Positions 48,731 to 57,922 of a stretch of 64,000 nucleotides of DNA are shown here, one piece after another. The notes beneath the pieces were generated by a model. It made no database searches. It saw only the letters and a list, made by a program, of their open reading frames with translations, and was not told where the DNA came from. Numbering within the stretch: position 1 is the first letter of the stretch; each line of letters begins with the position of its first letter. The stretch is from Leucobacter luti (GTDB lineage: Bacteria > Actinomycetota > Actinomycetes > Actinomycetales > Microbacteriaceae), in the NCBI RefSeq assembly GCF_019464495.1, contig NZ_CP080492.1, forward strand, positions 2,170,001 through 2,234,000, in the 5' to 3' direction. Position numbers and translations under genes: made by a program.

Positions 48731-51310
48731 TCAGACCTGCTCTTCGAGCTTGTCGAGTTGCGCGTTCGAGTGGATGGCCCGTTCTTCTTGGGCCAGTCTC
48801 GACTGCAACTCCTGTGCCTGTAGCGATCCCACCTGAGTGGCGAATGCGATGTTTTGTTTCACGTACTCAAGGGTCACGACCAGCGCGATCACGAGCAGAC
48901 AGAGCACTCCCCACAGGGCCAAGACCGTCGCTTTGGCCTCGGGGATGACCCAAGCCAAACACGCGAGCAGTGCAGTTGTCACTACGGCACTCAAGAGCGC
49001 GATCCGCATGATCGAGAGATGATGGTCCGCAAACCACTGCGCTTGTCCGGCAACCTTTGTTCGGAAAGCCTGCCGGTCTGTGAGGGCTTGCACGAGTTGC
49101 GTCAGCCTGCGGCGTGACCCGAGCACCTGGACGTTCTCGCTTACGAATAGATTGGTGTCACTCAGCCTGCGGTTGAATAGCCGGGAGAAGTTTCCAAGCC
49201 GCTGACGGAAGAACAAACCGAGGACAAACGACAGCGCAGCGAAGAGTCCGAGCACCGCGGTGAACTTCCAGTAGTCGCCGCCGTAGAATCCGCCGACCGT
49301 CTCGCGGAGCGCATCGATTCCGTACGTAAACGGAAAGAATGGGAACAGTGCTTGGAAAAAGCTCGGCATCATTTGGATTGGATAGATGCCTGATGCGCCT
49401 GGAATCTGCATGATCACCAGGAGGATGATGAGGCCCTTGCCCACGTAGCCGAACGATACCGCGAGTGAGTAAATCAACGCCATATAGACGAAGCCGATGA
49501 AAACGCTGGTTGCCACGAAAGCAACTGCACTCGCCATCTGCACGCCAATCACAACGTTTCCGACACTCACCAGCAACGCTTGGAAGAAATTGATGAATGC
49601 GAGCAGCATCCATCGGCCAAAGTAAGCTTGCCGGACCGTGAGCCCGTCGATGCCCTCTGTGTCGACTTCCTGTCGGAGAAGCACCACGAGCACAAATGCG
49701 GCGATCCACAGCGAGAGATTCGTGAAGAGGGGGGCCATCGCGGATCCGTACGTCGCAACCGAAAACACGACCTTTTCTTTGACTTGCACCGGGGATGCCA
49801 TGAACTCGGCGATCTGCCCAGGGTTGAGCCCACTCATCGCTTCGACCTGCTTGAGGACGTCGGCAGAGCTGAGTGCTCCAACGTCAGCTTGAACGCTGCG
49901 CAAATTTGCTTCGACTCCGGCAAGGCTCGTGTCGAGAGCCGTATTCGCTGAGTTGGCTTGTTCGAGTTGGGTCTCGAAGGCGTCGAGTAAACCCGCGGCC
50001 TCTGAGACCAACGACTTTTGGGAATCCAGCGCCGCAGAGAAACTACCGGCGCTGGTCGAGAGTGCATTCATTGAGCGGTTCACTTCGGGAAGGGTGTGCA
50101 CGATTACGTCTCGAACCGAACCCGCTGCAGAAGCACTCTCGCGAACAGCGATGTTCAACGCGCTAGCCGAGCCGAGGATATCCTGGGTGACCCCCGAGAC
50201 ATCGGAGTTCAGCTGGCTCAGCTGCTGCAGAAGCACGGTATCTGCGCTGTTGCGTTCTTGAAGGCTGGCGATCGCGTCCGCAATGTGTTGGCGCAGTGGA
50301 TCCGTCGGTGAGAGCGCGTCTTGGAGCTGCTGCAGCTCGGAAATTGCTTGCCTCGTTGCGGCGATTACTGCATTTGCATCATTGAGCGCAGTGGTGATTT
50401 CGCCATTGGCTTGCGTGGCTCCGGCGGCGAGAGTTGAGAGTCGTTCATTCAGTTTTGCGGAAATCTCAGTCAGCTGAGCTGCACCCGTGGTGTAGGAATC
50501 CGTCACTGCACTCGTGAAATCGGCAACCCCGCTCTGTGTCTCAGCGGCGATCCCTTGTGCCTCACCGATTGCGAGTCGCACATTTCCGATTACGTCGTCG
50601 AGATTGACGAGCGCGGCCCGGGCATCTTCCATCGCAACTTCTCCAAGAGAGAGGCTCTCCTGGATATCTGCGATTCCCGACCTGGCTGCTGAGACTTGGG
50701 CGGTTGCGCGAGACAGCGTGTTGAGTGACTGGGTTTGCGCTCCGAGTAAGTCACTACCAATCTTGTCGCCAGCTTCCTGAAAAGACGTAGTAACGGTCTG
50801 AGAAACCGTGGAGACAAATGTTGAATTGATTTTTGTTTCAAGGGTGGTAGCGCCGACGTCAGTGATCTTTGGAGCAATGGCGTTGGCCTTTTCATTGACG
50901 AAATACTCGAGCTTGGGCCGAACGAAGTCGCCTGTCGTCAGACTGAGAAGATCTTTGCTGAACTGCTTTGGGATGACGATGGTGGCGTAAACATCGCCAG
51001 ATTTCACCGCTCGCATCCCTGCATCGAGACCCATGAATTGCCAACCGAGCTGGTCATTCTCCTTGAGCTGAGCCACCACCTGCGTCCCGACGTCCAAGCT
51101 GCCGGTGAGGGGCGATGAGGCACCCGTGTCGAGATTGACGACAGCTACTCGCACGTCTTTGGTGTCGCCGTATGGATCCCAGAAGGCAACGATATTGAGC
51201 CATGCGTAGAGCGAGGGGATGATAATTATGCCGATGAGTATGAGGAGCGCTTGTGGCACGCGCAGAATCCTTTGGAGGTCGCGACTCGCAACCTTCAATG
51301 AGTTGTTCAC
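48731..51310 (-). CDS. YhgE/Pip-family membrane protein with C-terminal extension
   Basis: An 859-residue protein with the same plan: N-terminal helix (ALLILIGIIIIPSLYAWLNIVAFWDPYGD) and VRVAVVNLDTG, a roughly 430-residue Ala/Ser/Thr/Gln-rich coiled-coil outer region, and a C-terminal ABC-2-like membrane domain (VDTEGIDGLTVRQAYFGRWMLL). It adds about 150 residues at the C-terminus with two more helices (HLSIMRIALLSAVVTTALLACLAWV; TVLALWGVLCLLVIALVVTLEYV) and a final coiled coil. The GTG start has GGGGGA six bases upstream. It is the first gene of the pair. Confidence 0.88.
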   Translation of the reverse strand: MNNSLKVASRDLQRILRVPQALLILIGIIIIPSLYAWLNIVAFWDPYGDTKDVRVAVVNLDTGASSPLTGSLDVGTQVVAQLKENDQLGWQFMGLDAGMRAVKSGDVYATIVIPKQFSKDLLSLTTGDFVRPKLEYFVNEKANAIAPKITDVGATTLETKINSTFVSTVSQTVTTSFQEAGDKIGSDLLGAQTQSLNTLSRATAQVSAARSGIADIQESLSLGEVAMEDARAALVNLDDVIGNVRLAIGEAQGIAAETQSGVADFTSAVTDSYTTGAAQLTEISAKLNERLSTLAAGATQANGEITTALNDANAVIAATRQAISELQQLQDALSPTDPLRQHIADAIASLQERNSADTVLLQQLSQLNSDVSGVTQDILGSASALNIAVRESASAAGSVRDVIVHTLPEVNRSMNALSTSAGSFSAALDSQKSLVSEAAGLLDAFETQLEQANSANTALDTSLAGVEANLRSVQADVGALSSADVLKQVEAMSGLNPGQIAEFMASPVQVKEKVVFSVATYGSAMAPLFTNLSLWIAAFVLVVLLRQEVDTEGIDGLTVRQAYFGRWMLLAFINFFQALLVSVGNVVIGVQMASAVAFVATSVFIGFVYMALIYSLAVSFGYVGKGLIILLVIMQIPGASGIYPIQMMPSFFQALFPFFPFTYGIDALRETVGGFYGGDYWKFTAVLGLFAALSFVLGLFFRQRLGNFSRLFNRRLSDTNLFVSENVQVLGSRRRLTQLVQALTDRQAFRTKVAGQAQWFADHHLSIMRIALLSAVVTTALLACLAWVIPEAKATVLALWGVLCLLVIALVVTLEYVKQNIAFATQVGSLQAQELQSRLAQEERAIHSNAQLDKLEEQV

Positions 51311-51328
51311 ACGCGTCCCCCCGCTGAT

Positions 51329-51607
51329 ATGTCTGCACCCCAATGTGCATCCCCGAATGAAGTAAACGCATTCGAAGTCAAACCCAATTCATATTTAATC
51401 ATGTGCCAGGGAAGACCGCCTCTCGCGGACAGGAAAAGCAAGGTATTCACAAAGCATGCATTTGCTTTCGCTCCCTTGGAGTTCCAGAAGCGGGAGACCA
51501 CGTTCTTCCAGGAGGACGGGCTGCACCTGGCCCAGGGCCAGCCAAAGGAGATGGTGGGCCGGGCAGTGAGTGGGGTGCTTTCGCTGGGCCTCTGGCCCGG
51601 TGGGTAA
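51329..51607 (+). CDS. Possible small protein (hypothetical)
   Basis: A 92-residue open frame in the 500-bp gap between the YhgE and MFS genes; it contains FAPLEFQKRETTFFQEDGLHLAQ. I do not recognise it and see no ribosome-binding site at the first ATG; the ATG at 51401 is an alternative. The 5' part is AT-richer than the surroundings. It may be spurious. Confidence 0.22.
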   Translation: MSAPQCASPNEVNAFEVKPNSYLIMCQGRPPLADRKSKVFTKHAFAFAPLEFQKRETTFFQEDGLHLAQGQPKEMVGRAVSGVLSLGLWPGG

Positions 51608-51814
51608 GAGCTGCCACTCGAGAAGGAGTCCGTGTCTCCGCACAGGCCGGCACACATCGCGTGTCGCACGGGTGCTCGTGGTTGATGCCCTGGATTGAGA
51701 GAATCGGAAGCTGCTCTGCGAGACGCGAGAGCGCCCGACTCGTGAATCATGGGGCCGGGTGTGCGCTGAGCGCGCAGACGGATTCCGCTGAGCCCCGAGC
51801 CCGCAATCGCGGCG

Positions 51815-53065
51815 TCAGTGTGCGTGAGGGCCGGATCTGAGCCGTGCAAGTGTGGGGACGCGCCAGAGCTTCGCGCCGGCGGCAACGGCAAGACCCGCGG
51901 CGGTTCCTGCCGAGCAGATCAGAATCGCGAGCGAGGTGCTGAAGTGCTCGGCGAGTGTGCCTCCGAGGAGCGCGCCGACGGGAGTGCCGCCCCAGGCGAT
52001 CATTCTGGCGATTGTGTTGACTCGCGACTGCAGGTGCTCTGGGGCGAGTGACTGGCGCACGATGATGCCGTTCATGATGGAGAGCGTGGTCGCTGCCTGG
52101 AAGAACACGAGTATGACGAGTCCTACGTTGACGGAGGTTGTGGCGGCCCATGCGAGCTGAGCCAGCCAGCTGATGCTGAGGGCCAGGATCGTGATCCAAC
52201 CGGTGGGGAGCGCGCGCTGGATGCGGGAGATGGTGAGACTGATGATCAGCGCGCCGAGCGCGCTCGCTGAGTAGAGCAGGCCGAGTTTCGGATCATGTTC
52301 TGTGAGGGTGAATTGCCGAAGCCCGACGATGATCATCAGTCCGAGCATCGCTCCCGCTGAGATGCTGGCGCCTGCTCCGATTATCGTGAGCCAGCGCACG
52401 ATCCTCGTGCGCCAGATGTACTGCAATCCCTCCCCGATGTCGTCCCACAGCGCCTGTGCGCTGAGTGGTGTGGGTGGGGTGAGGCGTGCCGGTTGCCAGT
52501 GCACGCGGGCGGTGACGCCAGCGGCGATGAGGTAAGCGGCGGCGTCGATTGAGAGTGCCCAGGCAGGCCCAATGGCGGCCGCCAGTGCGCCGCCTGCGGC
52601 GGGGCCGAGCAGCGTGATGACGGTGTTGCACGCGACCATGTTTGCGGTCGCCGAGGGGATGCGGTCTCGGCCGACAAGCTCTGGCAGCGCGCCGAAGCCG
52701 GCGGCGTCGAAGAACACAAACAGCGTGGACATGGTGAGGGCGGTGAGGAAGACATGGGGCACGGTCAAGCTGTGGAGCGCGGCGGCAGCGGGGATCGTTG
52801 CCAGGGTGAGCCCGCTGAAGGCCCCTGTCACGATGAGCACCCGTTTCCGATTCCAGCGGTCGGCTAGGGCGCCTGCGACAAGCCCGAGCGCGAGGTACGG
52901 GATTGCCTCGACTGCGGTGAGCAGCCCCGTGAGCGCCGGGCTTCCTGTGATCTGAAACATGAGGAGCGGCAGGGCGACGAGCGTGATCGCGTTCCCTGCC
53001 CAGGAGATGGTGCGGGCGGTGAGAAAGAGGCGAAATGCCGGGAGCGCAAGCGCGCGATCGTCCAT
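51815..53065 (-). CDS. MFS exporter (EntS/MFS_3 type)
   Basis: A 416-residue 12-helix major facilitator. The N-terminus reads FRLFLTARTISWAGNAITLVALPLLMFQITGSPALTGLL, and motif A is GALADRWNRKRVLIVTG, both typical of the MFS_3 group with enterobactin exporter EntS and macrolide exporters. It is divergent from a metal-chelate importer across a Fur/Zur-like palindrome, so it probably exports a siderophore or similar chelator under the same control. A drug-efflux role is the alternative. Confidence 0.88.
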   Translation of the reverse strand: MDDRALALPAFRLFLTARTISWAGNAITLVALPLLMFQITGSPALTGLLTAVEAIPYLALGLVAGALADRWNRKRVLIVTGAFSGLTLATIPAAAALHSLTVPHVFLTALTMSTLFVFFDAAGFGALPELVGRDRIPSATANMVACNTVITLLGPAAGGALAAAIGPAWALSIDAAAYLIAAGVTARVHWQPARLTPPTPLSAQALWDDIGEGLQYIWRTRIVRWLTIIGAGASISAGAMLGLMIIVGLRQFTLTEHDPKLGLLYSASALGALIISLTISRIQRALPTGWITILALSISWLAQLAWAATTSVNVGLVILVFFQAATTLSIMNGIIVRQSLAPEHLQSRVNTIARMIAWGGTPVGALLGGTLAEHFSTSLAILICSAGTAAGLAVAAGAKLWRVPTLARLRSGPHAH

Positions 53066-53153
53066 GGTCGACGCCTCTCGCAGTGTCTATGGGGTGGTTC
53101 CGAGCGAGTCGCTGGACCGCGCGAAGTTCTTGTGGTGCGCAGCGAGATCATTC

Positions 53154-53170
53154 TCAGTATAGGATACTGA
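53154..53170. promoter_or_regulatory. Perfect palindrome in the MFS-importer divergent promoter
   Basis: TCAGTAT-AGG-ATACTGA has perfect seven-base arms. It directly abuts the Fur/Zur-like box and lies midway between the two divergent genes. It also contains TATAGG/AGTAT sequence that could form part of a -10 element. Confidence 0.6.
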
Positions 53171-53182
53171 TAATCATTCTCA
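53168..53182. promoter_or_regulatory. Fur-family (Zur-like) operator
   Basis: TGATAATCATTCTCA fits the 7-1-7 Fur/Zur consensus TGATAATnATTATCA at 13 of 14 defined positions. In actinobacteria iron uptake is mostly under DtxR/IdeR, whose boxes look different, whereas Zur uses this AT-rich 7-1-7 form. The site is 103 bases before the MFS gene and 25-67 bases before the permease, depending on the start used. Confidence 0.65.
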
Positions 53183-53206
53183 ACAACCAGGTCATCGGGC
53201 CTCAGT

Positions 53207-54430
53207 TTGGAGGCCCTCTTGGGGACACGCTCAGCACCCCGGCGAGCAGTGTGTGCATCACCGCGCCGATTCCGCATACTTACCGTGGGGCTGCTCGGAC
53301 TGTTGGCAGCCACGCTCATCGCGTCAGTGAGCCTGGGCGCGGTCACGGTGCCTGTGGACGTCGTATGGACTGCGGTTGCAGGCCATCTCGGGGTCCCCGG
53401 AGTCCACAGCGACCCCATCAGCGATCAGATCGTGTGGACGGTGCGCGTCCCCCGTGCCCTGCTGGGCGCGCTCGTCGGGGCGGGGCTCGCGATTTCAGGA
53501 GTCGTCATTCAGGCCGTCGTGCGAAACCCGCTGGGTGATCCCTATCTGATCGGCATCATGCCGGGTGCGTCCCTCGGCGCGGTGAGTGTCATCGTGCTCG
53601 GGGCGTCTGCCGTTGGCGGGGTCGGGCTCTCCGGTGCTGCATTCGCTGGTGCGATGCTGGCGTTCGCGGTGGTGTTCCTACTGGGCCGCCACAATGGGCA
53701 GTGGCCACCTGCTCGTCTCGTGCTGGCCGGTGTTGCCGTCGGGTACCTCATCTCCTCGGTGACGTTCTTCCTGCAGACGATTGCGACGCCGAATCAGGTC
53801 CAGCGGGTACTGTTCTGGAGCTTGGGGAGCGTCGCAGGTGCGAGCTGGGAGGATCTCGTGACCCTCTCGGTCGTGGTGCTCGCCGGGAGCCTGTTCCTTG
53901 CTCTCAATGGGTCTCGCCTGAACGCTCTCTCGGCGGACACTGAACTCACCGCCACGCTCGGCATCAACGTCGCACGATTCCAGTTGCTCCTCATGCTGGT
54001 GGTCGCGCTCGTGACGGGCTCTATCGTGGCCGTGGCCGGGGGCATTGGGTTCGTGGGGCTGGTGATCCCGCACATCGCCAGACTCCTCGTGGGGGCCGAT
54101 CATCGACGCGTGCTCATCATTTCGCTCCTCCTCGGAGCGGTGTTCCTGCCGCTCGCGGATATCGCTGCCCGGTTGCTGCGTGCGCCCGCCGAACTTCCGA
54201 TCGGCGTCATCACGGCCGCAGTCGGCGCACCGTTCTTCCTGTGGCTGCTGGTCGCCGGGTCTGGCAGGCGCACGCGCACGCGCGTCACACGGCAGGGGCG
54301 GTCACCTCGTGCGATCGAGCCAGCTCCTCCGCCTCGCTGGGCGCAGGGGCGCAGTGCTCGGCATTACACCGCAGTGCTCCGCGGGCAGGATTTGCCCCGG
54401 CGCCGCGGGCTACGAGGAGGCGAGCGATGA
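53207..54430 (+). CDS. FecCD-family metal-chelate ABC permease
   Basis: A membrane protein of about 390-407 residues with nine or ten helices. FecCD/BtuC motifs are RVPRALLGALVGAGLAISGVVIQAVVRNPLGDPYLIGIMPGAS, ELTATLGINV and GGIGFVGLVIPHIARLLVGADHRRVL. It forms a homodimer that passes siderophores, haem or cobalamin-like chelates. The start is uncertain: TTG at 53207 opens the frame, but GTG at 53249 sits closer to the first helix. It overlaps the ATPase gene by four bases. The C-terminal tail of about 60 residues is Arg/Pro-rich. Confidence 0.88.
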   Translation: MEALLGTRSAPRRAVCASPRRFRILTVGLLGLLAATLIASVSLGAVTVPVDVVWTAVAGHLGVPGVHSDPISDQIVWTVRVPRALLGALVGAGLAISGVVIQAVVRNPLGDPYLIGIMPGASLGAVSVIVLGASAVGGVGLSGAAFAGAMLAFAVVFLLGRHNGQWPPARLVLAGVAVGYLISSVTFFLQTIATPNQVQRVLFWSLGSVAGASWEDLVTLSVVVLAGSLFLALNGSRLNALSADTELTATLGINVARFQLLLMLVVALVTGSIVAVAGGIGFVGLVIPHIARLLVGADHRRVLIISLLLGAVFLPLADIAARLLRAPAELPIGVITAAVGAPFFLWLLVAGSGRRTRTRVTRQGRSPRAIEPAPPPRWAQGRSARHYTAVLRGQDLPRRRGLRGGER

Positions 54431-55269
54431 GAGTGGTAGCGGAAGACGTCACCGTTGAGGTCGACGGGATTCGCATCATCAACGACGTCACCATGGATGC
54501 CCCGTCCGGGAGCGTTGTCGCGCTGGTAGGACCGAACGGTTCTGGGAAGTCGACGCTCCTCCGTGCGGTGTACCGCAGCCTCCGTCCGGCAGGCGGCACC
54601 ATCTGGATTGATGGCGACGATGTCTGGGGCCTCTCCGCACGGGCCTCATCGATGCGCACGGCTGTCGTGCTGCAAGATGATTCCCCTGAGTTCGAGTTCA
54701 CCGTGAGAGAGGTCGTGGCGTTGGGCCGAGTCCCGCACCGGCGGGCGTTCGAGCGCGTCTCGAAGGCGGACCGGGTCGCCATCGACGAGGCACTCACGCG
54801 TGCCGGGGTGTCCGAGTTGCAAGATCGCACAGTCGCGACGCTCTCAGGCGGGGAGCGCCAACGGGTGTACCTCGCCCGGGCACTCGCACAGCAGACTCCC
54901 GTGTTGGTCCTCGATGAGCCCACGAATCACCTCGACCTCCTCGCACAGACCGAACTCCTCGAACTGCTCGTCGATCTGCCGGCGACGGTCGTCATCGCCC
55001 TGCACGATCTCAACCTCGCCGCAACCTACAGCGACCGCGTCGTGGTCCTGACTCGGGGGCGTGTAGCCGCAGCCGGACCGCCCGAAACGATCCTCACTCC
55101 GGAACTCATCGAAGCCACATACGGCGTCCGAGCCGCAGTTGGCACGAACGCCATCACCGGTCGACGCGTGCTGCACTTCGGCCCAGCTCTCCGCCACCGA
55201 GGCCAGCACCACGCTGACGCTTCTCACGCTCCTGATCCTTCACTCAGCACAGAAAGCACACCGCTATGA
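54427..55269 (+). CDS. Metal-chelate ABC transporter ATPase (FecE/BtuD-like)
   Basis: A 280-residue ATPase with Walker A GPNGSGKST, Q-loop VVLQDDS, signature LSGGERQRVYLARAL, Walker B VLVLDEPTNHLD and switch His in IALHDLNLAA. This is the standard FecE/FhuC pattern. The C-terminal 40 residues, His-rich (RHRGQHHADASHAP), are longer than usual and might bind metal. Start and stop each overlap the neighbouring genes by four bases, so permease, ATPase and binding protein are translationally coupled. Confidence 0.92.
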   Translation: MRVVAEDVTVEVDGIRIINDVTMDAPSGSVVALVGPNGSGKSTLLRAVYRSLRPAGGTIWIDGDDVWGLSARASSMRTAVVLQDDSPEFEFTVREVVALGRVPHRRAFERVSKADRVAIDEALTRAGVSELQDRTVATLSGGERQRVYLARALAQQTPVLVLDEPTNHLDLLAQTELLELLVDLPATVVIALHDLNLAATYSDRVVVLTRGRVAAAGPPETILTPELIEATYGVRAAVGTNAITGRRVLHFGPALRHRGQHHADASHAPDPSLSTESTPL

Positions 55270-56237
55270 ACCGACTCACGCGCACACTCAGCATCACCGC
55301 TGCCAGCCTGCTCGCGCTCACCCTTGCCGCGTGCACCGGCAGCCCCCGCCCAGAGGATGCAGCTGCTCACGGAGCAGACGGGTATCCCGTGACCGTCACG
55401 AGTTGCGGCACGGACTACACCTACGATCGCGCCCCCGAACGGGTGCTGCTCGGGGCTCCGGGCATCGTGCGCACGCTCGACGCGCTGGGGGTCGCCGACA
55501 GCGCAATCGGCTACACGCTCTCCGACTATGCCGTCGAAGGCCTCGACGAGTTTCCCAACCTCACCGTCACCTCTGCGGACTACACGCCATCACGCGAGTT
55601 TCTGATCTCAGCTCAACCGGACCTCTTCCTGTCCAACGATGAACAGCAGCTTCTCGGCGACGGCGCCGCGAGCGTGGACGATCTCGGTGCCATCCCCGCC
55701 AACCTCTATGTCCTGGGCGACTACTGTGTCGACGCGCCTGCACAGTCCACTCTCGATGTCGTGTACGACGACATCGAGCATCTCGGCGCCATCTACAACG
55801 TTCCTGACTCCGCTGCATCCCTCGTTGAGGAGCTGAAAGCCCGCGTTACCGCGGCCACCGCGCCACTCTCCTTCGAGGCAGATTTCACAGCTGGTGCAGT
55901 CACCATCTTTGACGGGAAAGTGTACGCGCTGGGCGGCAGCTACTATGCCGCGATCCTCCATGCACTCGGACTCACCAACGGTTTTGCCGACCTCGATTCG
56001 AACTGGTCCGAAATCACGCCTGAGGCTGTCCTCGCGTCGGACCTCGACGTCATCCTCGTGACCTCTCCTGAGGCGGACGCCACTGGTGCCGTCGAAGCAG
56101 CGAGTGAGCTCTTCGCCAACGCCCCCGCGGCGCAGCATGGGCGCATTGTCGCGATCGATGACACCGCATTCCAGTCAGTTGGCGTCGCGATTGTCGACGT
56201 CATTGAAGAGACCGCCGCACAGCTCGCCGTTCGCTGA
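55266..56237 (+). CDS. Metal-chelate ABC transporter binding lipoprotein (type III SBP)
   Basis: A 323-residue protein with lipobox LAAC (Cys23) and a PBP type III fold: VTSCGTDYTYDRAPERVLLGAPGIVRTLDALG, a long helix backbone, ALGLTNGFADLDSNWSEITPEAVLASDLDVILVT and the C-terminal ALAR-like ending. It would capture the ferric or zinc chelate outside the cell. It completes the importer. Only one conserved Cys pair candidate (C48 region and YCVD) is seen in the mature part; a disulfide is possible. Confidence 0.9.
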   Translation: MNRLTRTLSITAASLLALTLAACTGSPRPEDAAAHGADGYPVTVTSCGTDYTYDRAPERVLLGAPGIVRTLDALGVADSAIGYTLSDYAVEGLDEFPNLTVTSADYTPSREFLISAQPDLFLSNDEQQLLGDGAASVDDLGAIPANLYVLGDYCVDAPAQSTLDVVYDDIEHLGAIYNVPDSAASLVEELKARVTAATAPLSFEADFTAGAVTIFDGKVYALGGSYYAAILHALGLTNGFADLDSNWSEITPEAVLASDLDVILVTSPEADATGAVEAASELFANAPAAQHGRIVAIDDTAFQSVGVAIVDVIEETAAQLAVR

Positions 56238-56251
56238 GCGTTGCCCCGTGA

Positions 56252-56283
56252 GCGGGCGGAGCCGTACTGGGAACTCCGCCCGC
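56252..56283. terminator. Hairpin between binding protein and MocR genes
   Basis: GCGGGCGGAG (56252-56261) pairs perfectly with CTCCGCCCGC (56274-56283) around a 12-base loop, just after the binding-protein stop and before the convergent MocR stop. Confidence 0.8.
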
Positions 56284-56297
56284 CGCCGGTGCCAGGC

Positions 56298-57758
56298 TCA
56301 GCGAGGGGCGCGGGCGATCTCCGGGGCGTGGAGAGCGGTGACGATCTCATCAAGAGCACGGCGGAGTTGGAGGTCAGTGGGGGCACCGTAGCCGAACACA
56401 ATGCCGTTGCGCCGGGAACTGGTGCCCTCGTGGGAATACTGGTGAAGAGACACGAGCTGAATCCCGCGTTCCGCGAGACGTGCCACCACCAGACCTGCCT
56501 CGGGAGCGCCCTCCCATGAGATCGTGGCGTGCAGCCCGCCTTCGGTGCCGTCGAGCCTGAAACGGGGCGCAAGGTGGGAGGACGCCTCGAGCACCAGGTT
56601 CCGCCGGTGCGCATATGCTCGGCCCGTCCTCACGAGGTGGCGTCGAAGGCCCCCGCTCTCCAGGAAGCGCGCGAGCGCGAGCTGCAGCATCCCGGACACG
56701 GGCTGCCCGAGCGCTTCCCGCAGGTGAATGGCTCGTGCGCGCAGATCAGGGTCAGCTATGACGAGGTAGCCGCAACGGAGCCAGGGGGTGAGAGTTTTGG
56801 AATAGCTGCCGATCAAGACGACTCGGCCTTCCCGATCAAGCGATGCGATTGCGGGGAGCGGGGGCGCGCCGTGCCGGAACTCGCTGTCATAGTCGTCCTC
56901 GAGAATGCGCGCACCGGTTTCGCTCGCCCATGCGAGAAGTTCCAGGCGAGCAGTGACGGGCAGCCTGCCCCCGAGCGGGTACTGGTGGCTCGGAGTGATG
57001 AGCGCTCCGTCGAACCTTCCGCGTGCAAGCTTCAGCGCCTGAATGTCCATGCCCCCGTTGCGCACCGGAATCGGGACGGGAATTGCGCCTGACGCTGTGA
57101 TTACGCGTCGCGCAGCAGGATAGCCAGGATTCTCCGTCGCGATGCGCAGGCCAGATGCCCCTCCGCTCTGGCTGTTGAGTACCAGCGCGAGTCCGTCACT
57201 CGTGCCCGCGGTCACAATGATGTGCTCGGCAGCGCAGTCGATTCCGCGGGCGCTGCGCAGATGCTGAGAGATCAGCTCCCGGAGGGCCGGGTCGCCGGCC
57301 GGCGGTGGGGGGAACGCGGGGAGGTCCTGTTTCAGCGCGTGGTTCCAGGCGGCGGCCCAGTCCCGATTCCTGTGAAAACTCGTGTCAGGGCTCCCCGGAG
57401 ACAAATTGATCGTGCGGGGGTCAGAACTCGCCACGGCCGCTGCTGCGCCGCGCACCCGCCGCTCCGCCGCAGCCGGCCTCCCAGGAGCCGTATGCGTGCT
57501 CCTGCGGGCGGGGAGTCCCTCGGCGACATAGGTGCCTGATCCCGGAATGCAGGTCACGTACCCTTCGCCCGCAAGGTCTTCGTAGACCGAAACGACGGTG
57601 CTGCGCGACACCCGTACCGACTGGGCGAGCACGCGGGTGGAAGGCAGCGGATCGCCAGCCTGCACCTGTCCTGACAGCAGTGCAGCGCGCAAGAGCTCTG
57701 TGAGGTCCTCGCGCGCTCCTCGCCCGGGCGTCAGCGCTTCGGCGAGGATCAGATTCAT
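56298..57758 (-). CDS. MocR/PdxR-type regulator (GntR plus aminotransferase domain)
   Basis: A 486-residue fusion regulator. Residues 10-85 form the GntR winged helix (REDLTELLRAALLSGQVQAGDPLPSTRVLAQSVRVSRSTVVSVYEDL), and the rest is a type I aminotransferase-like domain with TAGTSDGLALVL, ENPGYPAARRVI, EDDYDSEFRH and the PLP Lys in GSYSKTLTPWLRCGY. MocR proteins sense PLP-linked amino acids or PLP itself. The ATG at 57758 starts the conserved part. It is divergent from two acetyltransferases and an exporter, its likely targets, across a GGTCT-N3-AGACC palindrome. Confidence 0.92.
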   Translation of the reverse strand: MNLILAEALTPGRGAREDLTELLRAALLSGQVQAGDPLPSTRVLAQSVRVSRSTVVSVYEDLAGEGYVTCIPGSGTYVAEGLPARRSTHTAPGRPAAAERRVRGAAAAVASSDPRTINLSPGSPDTSFHRNRDWAAAWNHALKQDLPAFPPPPAGDPALRELISQHLRSARGIDCAAEHIIVTAGTSDGLALVLNSQSGGASGLRIATENPGYPAARRVITASGAIPVPIPVRNGGMDIQALKLARGRFDGALITPSHQYPLGGRLPVTARLELLAWASETGARILEDDYDSEFRHGAPPLPAIASLDREGRVVLIGSYSKTLTPWLRCGYLVIADPDLRARAIHLREALGQPVSGMLQLALARFLESGGLRRHLVRTGRAYAHRRNLVLEASSHLAPRFRLDGTEGGLHATISWEGAPEAGLVVARLAERGIQLVSLHQYSHEGTSSRRNGIVFGYGAPTDLQLRRALDEIVTALHAPEIARAPR

Positions 57759-57805
57759 CGGAAAAGGATGCCGCACACGTTCATGATACTGGTCTCGTGA
57801 TATTG

Positions 57806-57834
57806 CCGGTTTCCGGTCTTTCAGACCAACCGGA
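57806..57834. promoter_or_regulatory. Candidate MocR operator
   Basis: GGTCTTTCAGACC (57815-57827) is a perfect five-base-arm palindrome within a larger CCGG...CCGG context, with further GGTCT and ACCGGAA copies nearby. It lies in the 164-bp divergent region between the MocR and GNAT genes. Confidence 0.5.
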
Positions 57835-57922
57835 AATGCTTCTACTGTCAGTGGTGACCGGAAGGCGCATTCGCCGCTCTCGCCCGGCTCCGGCCCGGAC
57901 ACACAGAAGGATCGGTAGGACC

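Noticed and set aside
53141..53155. Second Fur/Zur box GAGATCATTCTCA left of the main box
   Set aside because: It shares the ATCATTCTCA half with the main box, but its other arm does not fit the 7-1-7 pattern.
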